Notes under the pieces: generated by a model
Seen by the model: only the letters and a program-made list of their open reading frames with translations
What the model was told of the DNA's origin: nothing
The model's database searches: none
Position numbers and translations under genes: made by a program
Origin: Agrobacterium tumefaciens
GTDB taxonomy: Bacteria > Pseudomonadota > Alphaproteobacteria > Rhizobiales > Rhizobiaceae
DNA: 64,000 nt
NCBI RefSeq assembly: GCF_005221385.1
Contig: NZ_CP039903.1
Coordinates: 372,001 to 436,000 of the forward strand
Direction of reading: 5' to 3'
Part shown: positions 51,864 through 61,065 of the stretch, in pieces
Position numbering within the stretch: position 1 is the first letter of the stretch
Layout: each line of letters starts with the position of its first letter

Positions 51864-52799
51864 TCAACCCTTCATCATTCTCAAAATATGCATGGCTGCC
51901 GATTCTGCCAGCCCTTCCAGATCATAACCGCCTTCAAGCAGGCTGACGACCCGGTTCGAGGCGTATTTGTCGGCCATTTCCAGAAGCCGGCCCGTTGCCC
52001 AGTCGAAATCCTCACCCACCAGATTGATCTGCGCCAGCGGATCGCGGTGATGCGCGTCGAAACCGGCGGAGATGAGGATGAGATCGGGTGAAAAATCGGC
52101 AATCGCCGGCAGCACGCGGGATTTGAACGCCTCGCGGAAATATTCGCTGCCGGTGTTGGGAGAAAGCGGGGCGTTGACGATATTGTTCTTCACGCCGGTT
52201 TCGTTTTTATCGCCGCTCCACGGGTAAAGCGGCATCTGGTGGGTGGAACAGAACAGCACTGACGTGTCGTTCCAGAAGATGTCCTGCGTGCCGTTGCCGT
52301 GATGCACGTCCCAGTCGATGATGGCGATGCGCTCTGCGCCATGTTTTTTCTGAGCATGACGGGCGGCGATGGCCACATTGTTGAAAAGACAGAAGCCCAT
52401 GGCCTTTGCGGTTTCCGCATGGTGGCCGGGCGGGCGGGCGGCGACGAAAACATTGTCGGCCGCACCGGTAAACACGTCGTCCACCGCCGCCATGGCTGCG
52501 CCGATGCCGGTCAGCGCCGCCTGCAGGCTTTTCGGTGAGGCATAGGTATCCGCCTCGATGCGATTGATCTCGCCATCCTCTTGCGGGATCTGGCGCATGA
52601 CGGCAAGCAGATGTTCTTCCGGATGCGCCAGCAGGACCGCATCCTCATTCGCCTGCGGCGCTTCTTTGCGTTCCAGCCGCTCGAAATTCGGGTGTTCGAG
52701 CGCGATGTTCAGCGACCGTAGACGATCCGGCCGCTCGGGGTGGCCTTCGGGCGTGATATGCTCCAGGAAGATCGGATGTTCGTATAAACGCGTCGCCAT
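51864..52799 (-). CDS. Histone deacetylase-like amidohydrolase
   Basis: A 311-residue zinc hydrolase of the arginase/deacetylase fold. The catalytic segments are RPPGHHAE near 122, [11 protein letters not shown] with zinc ligands near 164 and [12 protein letters not shown] near 246. Bacterial members deacetylate acetylpolyamines or acetyl-lysine, or act in acetoin use. The substrate is unknown. AGGAGG precedes the ATG. It starts 25 bases after bioY and ends 2 bases before xseB, so it may share a transcript with both. Confidence 0.9.
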   Translation of the reverse strand: MATRLYEHPIFLEHITPEGHPERPDRLRSLNIALEHPNFERLERKEAPQANEDAVLLAHPEEHLLAVMRQIPQEDGEINRIEADTYASPKSLQAALTGIGAAMAAVDDVFTGAADNVFVAARPPGHHAETAKAMGFCLFNNVAIAARHAQKKHGAERIAIIDWDVHHGNGTQDIFWNDTSVLFCSTHQMPLYPWSGDKNETGVKNNIVNAPLSPNTGSEYFREAFKSRVLPAIADFSPDLILISAGFDAHHRDPLAQINLVGEDFDWATGRLLEMADKYASNRVVSLLEGGYDLEGLAESAAMHILRMMKG

Positions 52800-52824
52800 T
52801 CTTTTCCTCCTGGAGAAAGCTAAC

Positions 52825-53388
52825 TCAGGCGCGCTGCGGCAGAAGCGGATAACCGGCCATCACGGCGCGGCCGGCAAGTGCGGCAAGCACGGCCTTCAGC
52901 GCATCGCCCGGAATGAAGGCGAGCGAACCCATGAAGGCCTTTTCGAAACCAAGCCCGACGACGAGCGCCAGATAGGTGATGCCGAAAGCATAAAGCACGA
53001 CCACGCCGCCAATCAGGCTGGCGATGAAGAAACCGACGCCCTGCGTCAGTGCAGATTGGCCGCGATGCACGAATTTTTCCGAGAGATAACCGGTAACGAA
53101 AACCGCTGCGATCCAGCCGATCAGGAAGCCCGTGGTCGGCGTGGTGAAGATCGAAAGGCCGCCGCGTCCGCCTGACAGGACCGGCAGGCCGATAGCGGCA
53201 ATCAGGATCGTCAGCAGAACCGCGAGTGTGCCGCGTTTCGCGCCCAGCACGACACCGGCCAGCATGACGCCGAGCGACTGCGCGGTGATCGGCACGGGGA
53301 TGAAGCCGAGCGTGATCGGCGGCAGAAGCCCGAGTGCGATGATAATGGCGGAAAACAGCGAAATCAGCACGAGGTCGCGGGTCGTCAT
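52825..53388 (-). CDS. bioY: Biotin transporter substrate-binding subunit BioY
   Basis: BioY is the S component that binds biotin in the membrane. The 187-residue protein has six hydrophobic helices and the family motif PVPITAQSLGVMLAGVVLGAKRG in parts near residue 32, with GGRGGLSIFTTPTTGFLIGW and GDALKAVLAA later. Starts 5 bases after bioN. Together with BioMN it forms an energy-coupling-factor uptake system. Confidence 0.95.
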   Translation of the reverse strand: MTTRDLVLISLFSAIIIALGLLPPITLGFIPVPITAQSLGVMLAGVVLGAKRGTLAVLLTILIAAIGLPVLSGGRGGLSIFTTPTTGFLIGWIAAVFVTGYLSEKFVHRGQSALTQGVGFFIASLIGGVVVLYAFGITYLALVVGLGFEKAFMGSLAFIPGDALKAVLAALAGRAVMAGYPLLPQRA

Positions 53389-53393
53389 GGCGC

Positions 53394-54026
53394 TCAAAAC
53401 TCCGGATGGTTGTCTGGCGCCAAGCTTTGGCCTCTGAAACCGCGCGCGTCAATGGCGTCGGCAATGGCATCGGCATCCTTCAACGTCATAATGACGAGCG
53501 GCACGATGATGGTTGTCATGCGCACCGGCAGGCCGCGCGCCCGGTGCGCATCACGCACCGCATGGTAACGGTTGACGATTTCAGGCACGAAGCGCACCAC
53601 CAGCCCGACTGCGAGCCCTATGTCGGCAGCCTTCACCAGCCCCAGCCTTTCCAGCGGGGCGGCGGCAAGCGTGATTTCGTCCATGAATTGCGAAATGCTG
53701 ACGGTGATGGTGACGGCGGTGGCGAGAAGCGCGAGCGCCGTCAGCCGCAAAAGATTGACGGTCGCATCATGCGCCGGAAGCAGCAGGTAGCTGAAGGCGG
53801 CGACGAGGAGAATGGTCAGCATCACCGGCCGCAGCCGCAGGCCGATCTCCCTGAGGGGCAGCCGCGTAGCGCCCAGAATAAGGGTGGCCAGAACCGTCGC
53901 GCATGCGAGAACCAGCAGATCGCGCGTGAGGAACAATGCGATGCTGAAACCCATGAGCGCCAGAAGCTTGATGCGCGGCGAGACGCGGTAGAGCCAGCCG
54001 GTGCCTTCGACATGCAGCGATTTCAT
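53394..54026 (-). CDS. bioN: Biotin ECF transporter transmembrane subunit BioN (EcfT)
   Basis: A 210-residue membrane scaffold linking the ATPase to BioY. It has four or five hydrophobic helices and the cytosolic coupling helices with Ala-Arg-Gly signatures (RDAHRARGLP near 162 and ADAIDARGFRGQ near 190). It overlaps bioM by four bases (ATGA). Confidence 0.93.
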   Translation of the reverse strand: MKSLHVEGTGWLYRVSPRIKLLALMGFSIALFLTRDLLVLACATVLATLILGATRLPLREIGLRLRPVMLTILLVAAFSYLLLPAHDATVNLLRLTALALLATAVTITVSISQFMDEITLAAAPLERLGLVKAADIGLAVGLVVRFVPEIVNRYHAVRDAHRARGLPVRMTTIIVPLVIMTLKDADAIADAIDARGFRGQSLAPDNHPEF

Positions 54027-54703
54027 CGCGATGCCACCTCCAGATAGCGCGCCACCGCTTCTTCGGGGGTAGCGTCGGCGACCAGCGCGCCTTCATGAAA
54101 AGCCAGCACCCGGTCGAAGCCTTCAAGCAACGGCAGATCATGGGTAATGACGATGAGCGACTGCGAAAGCGCCGCCATGGTCTTTTCCACGACAGTCCGG
54201 TTTTTGAGATCAAGCTGGTTGGTCGGCTCGTCGAGGATGAGGATTTGCGGATCGGTGACGAGAAGGGCGGCCAGCGCCGCAAGTTGCAGCTCACCGCCGG
54301 AAAGCTCATGCGCGCGTCTCTCTTCAAGATGAGAAATGCCAAGCCGGGCAAGAACGGCTTTCACCCGGTTTTCAGTTTCAGCCTTGGCGAGACCGAGTCG
54401 CTTGAGACCGAAGGCAACATCGTCGCGCACGATCGGCAGGATGATCTGGTTCTGCGGATTCTGGAAGATGAAGCCGACCGCCTGCAAGACCGCCTTGGCG
54501 TCGCTCACGGTGTCGAGGCCGTTCACCGAAACCTTGCCTTCGCTTGGCTTGTTCAGCCCGTTGATCAGCCGCGCAAAGGTGGTCTTGCCAGAACCATTGA
54601 GGCCGATCACGCCGATGCGACGTTCCGTCAATGTCACAGACAGCGGCTGCAGGGCCTGCCGACCCTCGAAAGCGACACCGGCGGCGTCGAAACGGATTTC
54701 CAA
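54023..54703 (-). CDS. bioM: Biotin ECF transporter ATP-binding subunit BioM
   Basis: The 226-residue ABC ATPase that drives BioN/BioY. Walker A is GLNGSGKTTF near residue 34, the signature ELSGGELQLAALAALL near 135 and Walker B ILILDEPTNQLD near 155. First gene of the bioMNY operon. I see no TTATCTATAA-like BioR site in the 113-base upstream gap. Confidence 0.95.
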   Translation of the reverse strand: MEIRFDAAGVAFEGRQALQPLSVTLTERRIGVIGLNGSGKTTFARLINGLNKPSEGKVSVNGLDTVSDAKAVLQAVGFIFQNPQNQIILPIVRDDVAFGLKRLGLAKAETENRVKAVLARLGISHLEERRAHELSGGELQLAALAALLVTDPQILILDEPTNQLDLKNRTVVEKTMAALSQSLIVITHDLPLLEGFDRVLAFHEGALVADATPEEAVARYLEVASR

Positions 54704-54764
54704 ACTTACATCCTCGCGCTCGTTTTCCGGTTCTATACCCCGTCATCAACAGAAGTGAAACAAG

Positions 54765-54779
54765 GAACAAAAAAAGAAC
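54765..54779. promoter_or_regulatory. LexA-type SOS box upstream of the YcaQ-like gene
   Basis: GAACAAAAAAAGAAC is GAAC-N7-GAAC, the reverse complement of the alphaproteobacterial LexA direct repeat GTTC-N7-GTTC. It lies 37 bases before the glycosylase-like gene and 61 bases before bioM on the other side. Confidence 0.55.
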
Positions 54780-54816
54780 ATTGCAATCCTGAAAAAGCCG
54801 TCATACCTTCTGCGCC

Positions 54817-56013
54817 ATGGTGATCAAGGTTTCAAACGAAGCGGCAAGACGAATTTTTCTGGCGCGGCAAGGGCTTTCCTCGCCGCCCGGCAAGGCGCTT
54901 TCCAAGGATGGGCTGCTGCAGCTCATCACCGATATCGGTTTTGTGCAGGTGGACAGCATCGGCACGGTGGAGCGCGCCCACCACCAGATCATCTTCTCCC
55001 GCAACCAGACCTACAGGCGTGACCATCTGACGACGTTGCTGGAAAAGGACCGCGCGCTTTTCGAGCACTGGACACATGATGCTTCCATCGTGCCGACGGA
55101 GTTTTATCCCTATTGGAAACACCGCTTCCGCCGCCGCGAGCCGATCATTCAGGAGCGCTGGCGCAAATGGCACGGTGAAGGCTTCGATGCCGCTTTCGGC
55201 GAAACGCTGGAGCGCATCGCCGCAACCGGCCCGGTTCTGGCGCGGGAGCTGAAGGAGGAGGGGTACCAGTCCGGCGGCTGGTGGAACTGGCATCCCTCCA
55301 AGACCGCGCTCGAATATCTCTGGCACACCGGCAAGCTCGCGATTGCCGGCCGCGTAAACTTCCAGAAGGTCTATGATCTTGCCGAACGGGTCATTCCCGG
55401 TGAGCACCACGAAACCGAGGTGGAGCATGCGGAATTCGTCGACTGGGCCTGTCGGCAGGCGCTGAAGCGGCTGGGTTTCGCCACCCATGGCGAAATCGCC
55501 GCGTTTTTCGATCTCGTCACCCCGCAGGAGGCGAGGGACTGGGTCAAAAGCCATCGCGACGAACTCTGCGAGGTCTCACTTCTTGCAAGCGATGGCGACA
55601 CTGCTCGCCCGTCCTATGCCTTTGCCGGTTTCACCGCCGACCTGACCGACGTGCCGGAACCTTCCGCCCGCGTCCGTGTCCTCAGCCCCTTCGATCCGCT
55701 ATTGCGTGACCGAAACCGCACGGAGCGGCTGTTCGGCTTTTATTACCGCATCGAGGTCTTCGTGCCCGAGCCGAAACGGCAATATGGCTATTATGTCTTC
55801 CCGCTTCTGGAGGGCGACCGCGTGATTGGACGCATCGACATGAAGGCGGATCGCAAGCGCAGCACGCTGGATGTTCGGCGCCTGTGGCTGGAACCGGGCG
55901 TGCGTGCCTCGGCGGGTAGGCTGGAGAAGCTTGATGCGGAACTGGTGAGGCTGGCGAAGTTTACCCGGGTGGAGAGCGTGAACTACCTGGAGGGCTGGCG
56001 GGAGGAAAACTGA
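54817..56013 (+). CDS. YcaQ-family (AlkX-like) winged-helix DNA glycosylase
   Basis: A 398-residue protein of the HTH_42/YcaQ family, which unhooks interstrand crosslinks and removes bulky alkylated bases. Visible landmarks are FVQVDSIGTVERAHHQIIFSR near 42, LFEHWTHDASIVP near 80 and a W/H-rich GGWWNWHPSKTALEYLWHTGKL segment near 154. LSPFDPLLRDRNRTERLFGFYYRIE is in the C-terminal part. A LexA-type box sits directly upstream, which fits a DNA-damage role. Confidence 0.85.
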   Translation: MVIKVSNEAARRIFLARQGLSSPPGKALSKDGLLQLITDIGFVQVDSIGTVERAHHQIIFSRNQTYRRDHLTTLLEKDRALFEHWTHDASIVPTEFYPYWKHRFRRREPIIQERWRKWHGEGFDAAFGETLERIAATGPVLARELKEEGYQSGGWWNWHPSKTALEYLWHTGKLAIAGRVNFQKVYDLAERVIPGEHHETEVEHAEFVDWACRQALKRLGFATHGEIAAFFDLVTPQEARDWVKSHRDELCEVSLLASDGDTARPSYAFAGFTADLTDVPEPSARVRVLSPFDPLLRDRNRTERLFGFYYRIEVFVPEPKRQYGYYVFPLLEGDRVIGRIDMKADRKRSTLDVRRLWLEPGVRASAGRLEKLDAELVRLAKFTRVESVNYLEGWREEN

Positions 56014-56097
56014 GGTTTTTCGCACGGATGATTCAGGATAGGTCCCCGGGCGCAACGTTACCGATCCGTGATGCCGCTTTTTCACACAGCGTCGCCG

Positions 56098-56228
56098 CTT
56101 GTTTCTTCTCCCCGCCGGGGAGAAGGTGGCCCGAAGGGTCGGATGAGGGGGCAAGCCCTCCGCAATCCGGCAAGGGCGCCCCCTCATCCCGCTGCCGCGA
56201 ACTTCTCCCCTCGGGGAGAAGAAACAAG
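56098..56228. repeat. Palindromic element, CCCCGCCGGGG family, copy 2
   Basis: Inverted ends GTTTCTTCTCCCCGCC and the complementary CCTCGGGGAGAAGAAAC enclose GGTGGCCCGAAGGGTCGGATGAGGG and CCCTCATCCCGCTGCCGCG modules in the opposite order to copy 1. It lies between the convergent YcaQ-like and ribB genes. Confidence 0.75.
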
Positions 56229-56279
56229 GGGCACCCACTCGCTTCACAATTGCCCTGAAAACCAAGGCAAACCCCGAAA

Positions 56280-57380
56280 TCAGCAGATATCCGTCGCCGA
56301 AATCTGGATGCCGAAGCCTTCAAGACCGACATAATGCCGTTCGCGGGTGGTCAGCAGCTTGATGGAGCTGATGCCGAGATCTTTCAGGATCTGAGCGCCG
56401 AGACCGATTTCCAGCCATTCGTTTTCGCGCGAACGGGCCTGCGCATGCGCCTCGTCCGGATCGCGCGCCTTGCGCCGGCCGGCCACCTGGCCGACGCCGA
56501 CGGAGCCTTCGCGCAGATAAACGATGACGCCGCGGCCTTCCTCGGCGATCTTCTGCATGTAGTGCCGCACCGGCTGGCGGTCGCCGAACACGTCGTCGGC
56601 GACGTTTTCCGGGTGAAGGCGAACAGGAATGTCGACGCCGTCCCTGATGTCACCGAAAATCACCGCCATGTGCTGCATTGGATCCCAGGGCAGGGAATAG
56701 GTCTGCGCCTTGGCCGGCCCGAAGGGCGTCTCGATGGTGAAGGAGGATTCCATCTCCACCAGCGTTTCCTTGCGCTGGCGATAGGCGATGAGATCGGCGA
56801 CGGAAACGTGTTTCATGCCGTGCGTGTCGGCGAAATCCAGAACCTGCGGGCCGCGCATCACGCTGCCGTCGTCATTCACCAGCTCGCTGATGACGCCGAT
56901 GGGCGGCAGGCCGGCGAGCCGGCAGAGATCGACCGCCGCTTCGGTATGGCCGGAGCGCATCAAGACGCCGCCCTCGCGGGAAATCAGCGGGAAGATATGG
57001 CCCGGCCGGGTGAAATCGGATGCGCCGACATTGGGGTTGGCAAGGTTGCGCACCGTCAAGGTGCGGTCGTCGGCGGAAATGCCCGTCGTGGTGCCGTGCT
57101 TGAAATCGACGCTGACGGTGAAGGCCGTCGTATGGGCGCTGTCATTTTCCGCCACCATGGCGTTGAGGTTCAGCCGTTTGGCCTCCTCGCGCGGCATGGG
57201 CGCGCAGACGATGCCGGAGGTATGACGCACGATCAGCGCCATTTTCTCGGGCGTGCAGTGAACCGCCGAAATGATCAGATCGCCTTCGTTCTCACGGTCG
57301 TCATCATCGGTCACGACAACGATTTCCCCGGCTTCGAAAGCGCGGATGGCGTCGACAACGCGTTTCTGGTCATAGGCCAT
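56280..57380 (-). CDS. ribB: 3,4-dihydroxy-2-butanone 4-phosphate synthase with degenerate RibA half
   Basis: A 366-residue riboflavin synthesis protein. The N-terminal DHBP synthase domain (about 1-205) is complete, with VVTDDDDRENEGDLI near 22, ADDRTLTVRNLANP and RPGHIFPLISREGGVLMRSGHTEAAVDL near 125-155. The C-terminal half resembles GTP cyclohydrolase II, but the expected zinc cysteines are missing: VADDVFGDRQPVRHYMQ stands where CxxGDxxxxxxxCxC should be. It therefore probably makes only the four-carbon precursor, a RibBX-type arrangement. No FMN riboswitch is visible upstream. Confidence 0.93.
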   Translation of the reverse strand: MAYDQKRVVDAIRAFEAGEIVVVTDDDDRENEGDLIISAVHCTPEKMALIVRHTSGIVCAPMPREEAKRLNLNAMVAENDSAHTTAFTVSVDFKHGTTTGISADDRTLTVRNLANPNVGASDFTRPGHIFPLISREGGVLMRSGHTEAAVDLCRLAGLPPIGVISELVNDDGSVMRGPQVLDFADTHGMKHVSVADLIAYRQRKETLVEMESSFTIETPFGPAKAQTYSLPWDPMQHMAVIFGDIRDGVDIPVRLHPENVADDVFGDRQPVRHYMQKIAEEGRGVIVYLREGSVGVGQVAGRRKARDPDEAHAQARSRENEWLEIGLGAQILKDLGISSIKLLTTRERHYVGLEGFGIQISATDIC

Positions 57381-57399
57381 GGCGATATCCCCTCACTTC

Positions 57400-57424
57400 A
57401 GAGCAACGGTTCGTTGCTCTTTTT
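57400..57424 (+). terminator. Hairpin with T-run between aroC and ribB
   Basis: AGAGCAAC (57400-57407), GGTTC loop and GTTGCTCT (57413-57420) followed by TTTT. The T-run is on the plus strand, whereas both flanking genes read minus. In the ribB leader it may act as a regulatory hairpin just upstream of the ribosome site rather than a terminator. Confidence 0.5.
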
Positions 57425-57471
57425 GTTTCTTTAGCGGATTGTCCGAAAACCGCTTCACACTTTTCGGTCCG

Positions 57472-58566
57472 CTAAAGCCGGCCGGTCTGGCCGCGATCCC
57501 TCAGATAATGGTCGGCAACGGTGCAGGCCACCATCGCCTCGCCGATCGGCACGGCGCGGATGCCGACGCAGGGGTCGTGACGGCCCTTGGTGCGCACATC
57601 GACATTGTTACCGTCGGTATCGATGGACAGGCGCTCCGTCAGAATGGAGGAAGTCGGCTTGATGGCGAAACGCGCGATGACTGGCTCACCGGTCGCAATG
57701 CCGCCGAGAATGCCGCCGGCATGGTTGGAGAGGAAGATCGGCTTGCCGTCATTGCCCATGCGCATCTGGTCGGCATTTTCCTCGCCGGAAAGCTCGGCGG
57801 AGGCGAAACCTTCGCCGATCTCCACGCCCTTGACGGCGTTGATCGACATCAGGCTGGAGGCGATATCCTGATCGAGCTTGGCGTAGATCGGCGCGCCGAT
57901 GCCGGCCGGAACGCCTTCCGCCACCACTTCGACGACGGCCCCGATGGAGGAGCCGGCCTTGCGGATGCCATCGAGATACTCTTCCCACACCGGCACCATG
58001 GCGGCATCGGGGCAGAAGAACGGGTTCTGGTCAACCTGATCCCAATCCCAGTTGTCGCGATTGATCCTGTGCTTGCCGATCTGCACCAGCGCACCGCGCA
58101 CATTGAGGCTAGGCACCACCTTGCGGGCAATTGCACCGGCGGCGACACGCGCCGCCGTCTCACGCGCGGAGGAGCGTCCGCCGCCGCGATAGTCGCGAAT
58201 GCCGTATTTCAGGTCATAGGTAAAATCCGCATGGCCGGGACGGAACCGCTTGGCGATCTCGCCGTAATCCTTGGAACGCTGGTCGGTGTTTTCGATCAGC
58301 ATGGAAATCGGCGTGCCCGTCGTTATCATCGTCTCGCCGTCGTCATCCAGCATCACGCCGGAGAGAACCTTGACGATGTCGTCTTCGCGACGCTGGGTGA
58401 CGAAACGGCTCTGGCCGGGTTTGCGCTTGTCCATCCAGTGCTGCACCTCGGCAAGCGTGAAGCGCAGGCCGGGCGGGCAGCCATCCACCACGCAGCCAAG
58501 TGACGGCCCATGGCTTTCTCCCCAGGTGGTAACGCGAAATAGATGACCGAAGCTGTTATGCGACAT
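57472..58566 (-). CDS. aroC: Chorismate synthase
   Basis: AroC converts 5-enolpyruvylshikimate 3-phosphate to chorismate with reduced FMN. The 364-residue length is normal. [21 protein letters not shown] is at the N-terminus in parts, RRGxD-like [14 protein letters not shown] near 60, [22 protein letters not shown] near 128 and [18 protein letters not shown] near 333. The ATG at 58566 gives MSHNSFGH, the usual start; three residues more are possible. Confidence 0.96.
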   Translation of the reverse strand: MSHNSFGHLFRVTTWGESHGPSLGCVVDGCPPGLRFTLAEVQHWMDKRKPGQSRFVTQRREDDIVKVLSGVMLDDDGETMITTGTPISMLIENTDQRSKDYGEIAKRFRPGHADFTYDLKYGIRDYRGGGRSSARETAARVAAGAIARKVVPSLNVRGALVQIGKHRINRDNWDWDQVDQNPFFCPDAAMVPVWEEYLDGIRKAGSSIGAVVEVVAEGVPAGIGAPIYAKLDQDIASSLMSINAVKGVEIGEGFASAELSGEENADQMRMGNDGKPIFLSNHAGGILGGIATGEPVIARFAIKPTSSILTERLSIDTDGNNVDVRTKGRHDPCVGIRAVPIGEAMVACTVADHYLRDRGQTGRL

Positions 58567-59003
58567 AGTTCTCAAGACCGGAATGCAGGGCGCCTGCGGG
58601 TAGCGCCGTTTAAAACAAGCGGATTTGTCTTAGTGTAAATCCGGACAAGGCAAAAGCCTTTCTTTCTCAGCGGCCGGATAAGTGCGGTGCGCGCTACGGC
58701 AGCTCGCTGCCTTCATCCCTATGGTAGGCATGTCAATGAGGGCGGCGGCGGCGATTCGCACCGGGCGGAGATGTTTTTCGAAATGACGAAAATGTAAAAG
58801 CGCCGTGGTTTTCCACGTTAATCCGCAGTTTTCCAATATTGCCGCGAAATGCGGTGTAAAAATCACTAACGGCTTGAACACGATCCCAAATCCGTTCATC
58901 AATTGGGCCGAAAATGTCATGGTTGCGGGCAATTTCCGCCACATTCGAAAGGCAATTCTTCATGCATGTAAGGTTTTCACGCAAATCCACGAAAGCTAGA
59001 TCG
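58567..59003. other. Gene-free region upstream of aroC and the DUF1344 gene
   Basis: About 435 bases with no supported gene. It must contain the divergent promoters of aroC and the DUF1344 gene. I see no clear boxes, repeats or hairpins. Small frames here have no ribosome sites or recognisable content. Confidence 0.5.
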
Positions 59004-59264
59004 ATGCGTATGATGATTGCCGCCCTTCTGGCCACCGCCAACCTCCTGATGCCCATCAACAGCTACGCCCAGAGCGTCGATGTGGAAGGCACGATCAGCA
59101 AAATCGATGCGAATGGGCTGAGCATTACGCTCAACGACGGCAAGACCTATCGCGTGCCGGAAGAGTTCAATTTCGAAGGCCTGAAAGCCGGCGTCAAGGT
59201 CGTCGTTTTCTACACGGAAGTGGATGGCAAACGCGTGGTCGACGATCTTCAGGTCGTGCAGTAA
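59004..59264 (+). CDS. DUF1344 family periplasmic protein
   Basis: An 86-residue protein with an N-terminal signal peptide (MMIAALLATANLLMPINSYAQ in parts). A small beta-rich domain follows, VEGTISKIDANGLSITLNDGKTYRVPEEFNFEGLKAG in parts, then VVVFYTEVDGKRVVDDLQVV. The pattern is DUF1344, an OB-like periplasmic domain of unknown function common in rhizobia. The ATG at 59004 is chosen because the signal peptide begins there. Confidence 0.78.
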   Translation: MRMMIAALLATANLLMPINSYAQSVDVEGTISKIDANGLSITLNDGKTYRVPEEFNFEGLKAGVKVVVFYTEVDGKRVVDDLQVVQ

Positions 59265-59325
59265 GCAGCTGCCCTTTGCTCAACCCTTATGCCAAACCTC
59301 CATTGTGAAACGTGCGTTTGCATCC

Positions 59326-59449
59326 GCTTCTTCTCCCCGCCGGGGAGAAGGTCGCGGCAGCGGGATGAGGGGCAAGGGTAGAGATACTCGGAGAGAGTGC
59401 CCCCTCATCCGACCCTTCGGGCCACCTTCTCCCCGGCGGGGAGAAGAAA
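59326..59449. repeat. Palindromic element, CCCCGCCGGGG family, copy 3
   Basis: Inverted ends CTTCTTCTCCCCGCCGGGG and CCCCGGCGGGGAGAAG enclose GTCGCGGCAGCGGGATGAGGG and CCCTCATCCGACCCTTCGGGCC. The same modules occur in copies at 39700 and 56098. It follows the DUF1344 gene. Confidence 0.75.
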
Positions 59450-59530
59450 CCAGCGGCAACGCCGTGCCACATCTAAAGCCTAAAGGGCGACTATGAGAGA
59501 CAGTGGTTCACGCGCTGTCCGCAACTAACC

Positions 59531-60124
59531 TTACGAAATCCACTCCGCACTATTCCCGTCGATCTCGACCTTCAAGATCTGGTCCTGCGGGATCTGCGTC
59601 CGCGACGCCTCGTCCTTGTCCATGCCTGATACCAGCCGGAAAATCGAGCGGATGACGCCGCCATGGCAGACGCATATCGTCGGCACCTCGACGGAGGAAA
59701 GCCATGCGCCGATGCGCCAGGAGAGGATTTCATAGCTTTCGGCGTCCTGGCCGGGGGGAATGAAATCCCACTTGTTGGCTTTGCGCGCCTTCACCCGGTC
59801 GGGAAACTCCTTTTTGAGTTCCGGCAGGGTCTGCCCCTCCCAGTCGCCGAAGGAGACTTCGATCAGGCGGTCATCGGTGCGGTAGGCAAGGGGGTCTAGA
59901 CCCATCGCGCCGCGCATCAGTTCCATGGTCTCGCGCGTGCGCCCGAGCGGGCTTGCCACGTAATCGAAATCCGTGGCCTGTTCTCCCAGCAGGCGCGCCA
60001 GAAGCCTGCCATTGCCGACCGCCTGCTGGCGGCCGAAATCGTTGAGCGGAATGTCTTTCTGGCCCTGAAGCCGGCGTATCGCATTCCAGTCCGTTTGTCC
60101 GTGACGGATCACATAAACGAGCAA
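59531..60124 (-). CDS. Histidine phosphatase family protein
   Basis: A 197-residue phosphoglycerate-mutase-like phosphatase. The catalytic RHGQTDWN is at residue 7, with YVASPLGRTRETMELM near 55, the acid in LIEVSFGDWEG near 86, and VCHGGVIR with the second histidine near 155. Substrate is unknown (GpmB/CobC-like). It lies downstream of fabI on the same strand, separated by about 90 bases. Confidence 0.88.
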   Translation of the reverse strand: MLVYVIRHGQTDWNAIRRLQGQKDIPLNDFGRQQAVGNGRLLARLLGEQATDFDYVASPLGRTRETMELMRGAMGLDPLAYRTDDRLIEVSFGDWEGQTLPELKKEFPDRVKARKANKWDFIPPGQDAESYEILSWRIGAWLSSVEVPTICVCHGGVIRSIFRLVSGMDKDEASRTQIPQDQILKVEIDGNSAEWIS

Positions 60125-60215
60125 GCCGATACCCCTGTTTCAAGCATTGCCGGAGCGGGATGGTGAAAAATATGCGTGGTTTTCGCCAGAAATCCCGCTC
60201 TAATTCCAGTGGCGA

Positions 60216-61034
60216 TCAGTCCTTCACCACCGAAATATCAGGCGCATCCACCGCCTTCATGCCGATGGTGTGGTAACCGGAATCGACATGGTGGATTTCA
60301 CCTGTCACGGCGGTCGAAAGGTCCGATAGCAGGTAAAGCGCCGACTTGCCGACTTCCTCGATGGAAACGGTGCGCTTCAGCGGCGCATTATATTCGTTCC
60401 ACTTCAGGATGTAGCGGAAATCGCCGATGCCGGAAGCGGCAAGCGTCTTGATCGGGCCGGCGGAAACGGCGTTGACGCGGATGCCGCGATTGCCGAGATC
60501 GACGGCGAGATAACGCACGCTGGCCTCAAGAGCGGCCTTGGCCACGCCCATGACGTTATAGTTCGGCATGACCTTCTCGGCACCGTAATAGGTGAGCGTG
60601 ATGATCGAGCCGCCATCATTCATGATAGGCTCCGCGCGCTTGGCGACAGCGGCCAGCGAAAAGACGGAAATATCCATGGTGCGGTTGAAATTGTCGCGGC
60701 TGGTGTCGAGGTAACGACCCGTCAGCTCGTCCTTGTCGGAAAACGCAATGGCGTGCACAACGAAGTCGATCTTGCCCCAGTGTTTTTCCAGCGAAGCAAA
60801 AACGGCATCGATCGTCTCGAGGTCCGTCACGTCACAGTGGCCAGCCATGAAGGCGCCGAGTTCCTGCGCGAGCGGCTCGACGCGCTTCTTCAGCGCATCG
60901 CCCTGCCAGGTGAGTGCGAGTTCCGCGCCTGCGTCCGCGCAAGCCTTGGCAATGCCCCAAGCGATTGAACGATTATTGGCGACGCCCATGATGAGGCCGC
61001 GTTTGCCAGCCATGAGGCCGGATGCCTGAGCCAT
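60216..61034 (-). CDS. fabI: Enoyl-[acyl-carrier-protein] reductase FabI
   Basis: FabI does the last reduction of fatty acid elongation and is the triclosan target. The 272-residue protein shows the FabI-type SDR features: GVANNRSIAWGIAKACADAG near residue 17, HAIAFSDKDEL near 94 and the YNVMGVAK (Y-x6-K) pair near 158. AVSAGPIKTLAASGI follows near 190. GGGAG lies just upstream. A 15-base palindrome and TTGACA-like promoter boxes are in the leader. Confidence 0.95.
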   Translation of the reverse strand: MAQASGLMAGKRGLIMGVANNRSIAWGIAKACADAGAELALTWQGDALKKRVEPLAQELGAFMAGHCDVTDLETIDAVFASLEKHWGKIDFVVHAIAFSDKDELTGRYLDTSRDNFNRTMDISVFSLAAVAKRAEPIMNDGGSIITLTYYGAEKVMPNYNVMGVAKAALEASVRYLAVDLGNRGIRVNAVSAGPIKTLAASGIGDFRYILKWNEYNAPLKRTVSIEEVGKSALYLLSDLSTAVTGEIHHVDSGYHTIGMKAVDAPDISVVKD

Positions 61035-61065
61035 TTTATGCTCCCTGATACTTTCGATTGATCCT

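Noticed and set aside
54704..54816. BioR operator upstream of bioM
   Set aside because: I looked for TTATCTATAA-like palindromes and found none; the only clear motif is the LexA-type box.
57381..57471. Possible FMN riboswitch upstream of ribB
   Set aside because: The gap is only 91 bases and lacks the conserved RFN boxes; only a simple hairpin is present.
39700..59449. CRISPR-like array from the repeated CTTCTCCCCGCCGGGGAGAAG hairpin
   Set aside because: Copies are kilobases apart, are inverted rather than direct, and have no regular spacers or cas genes.
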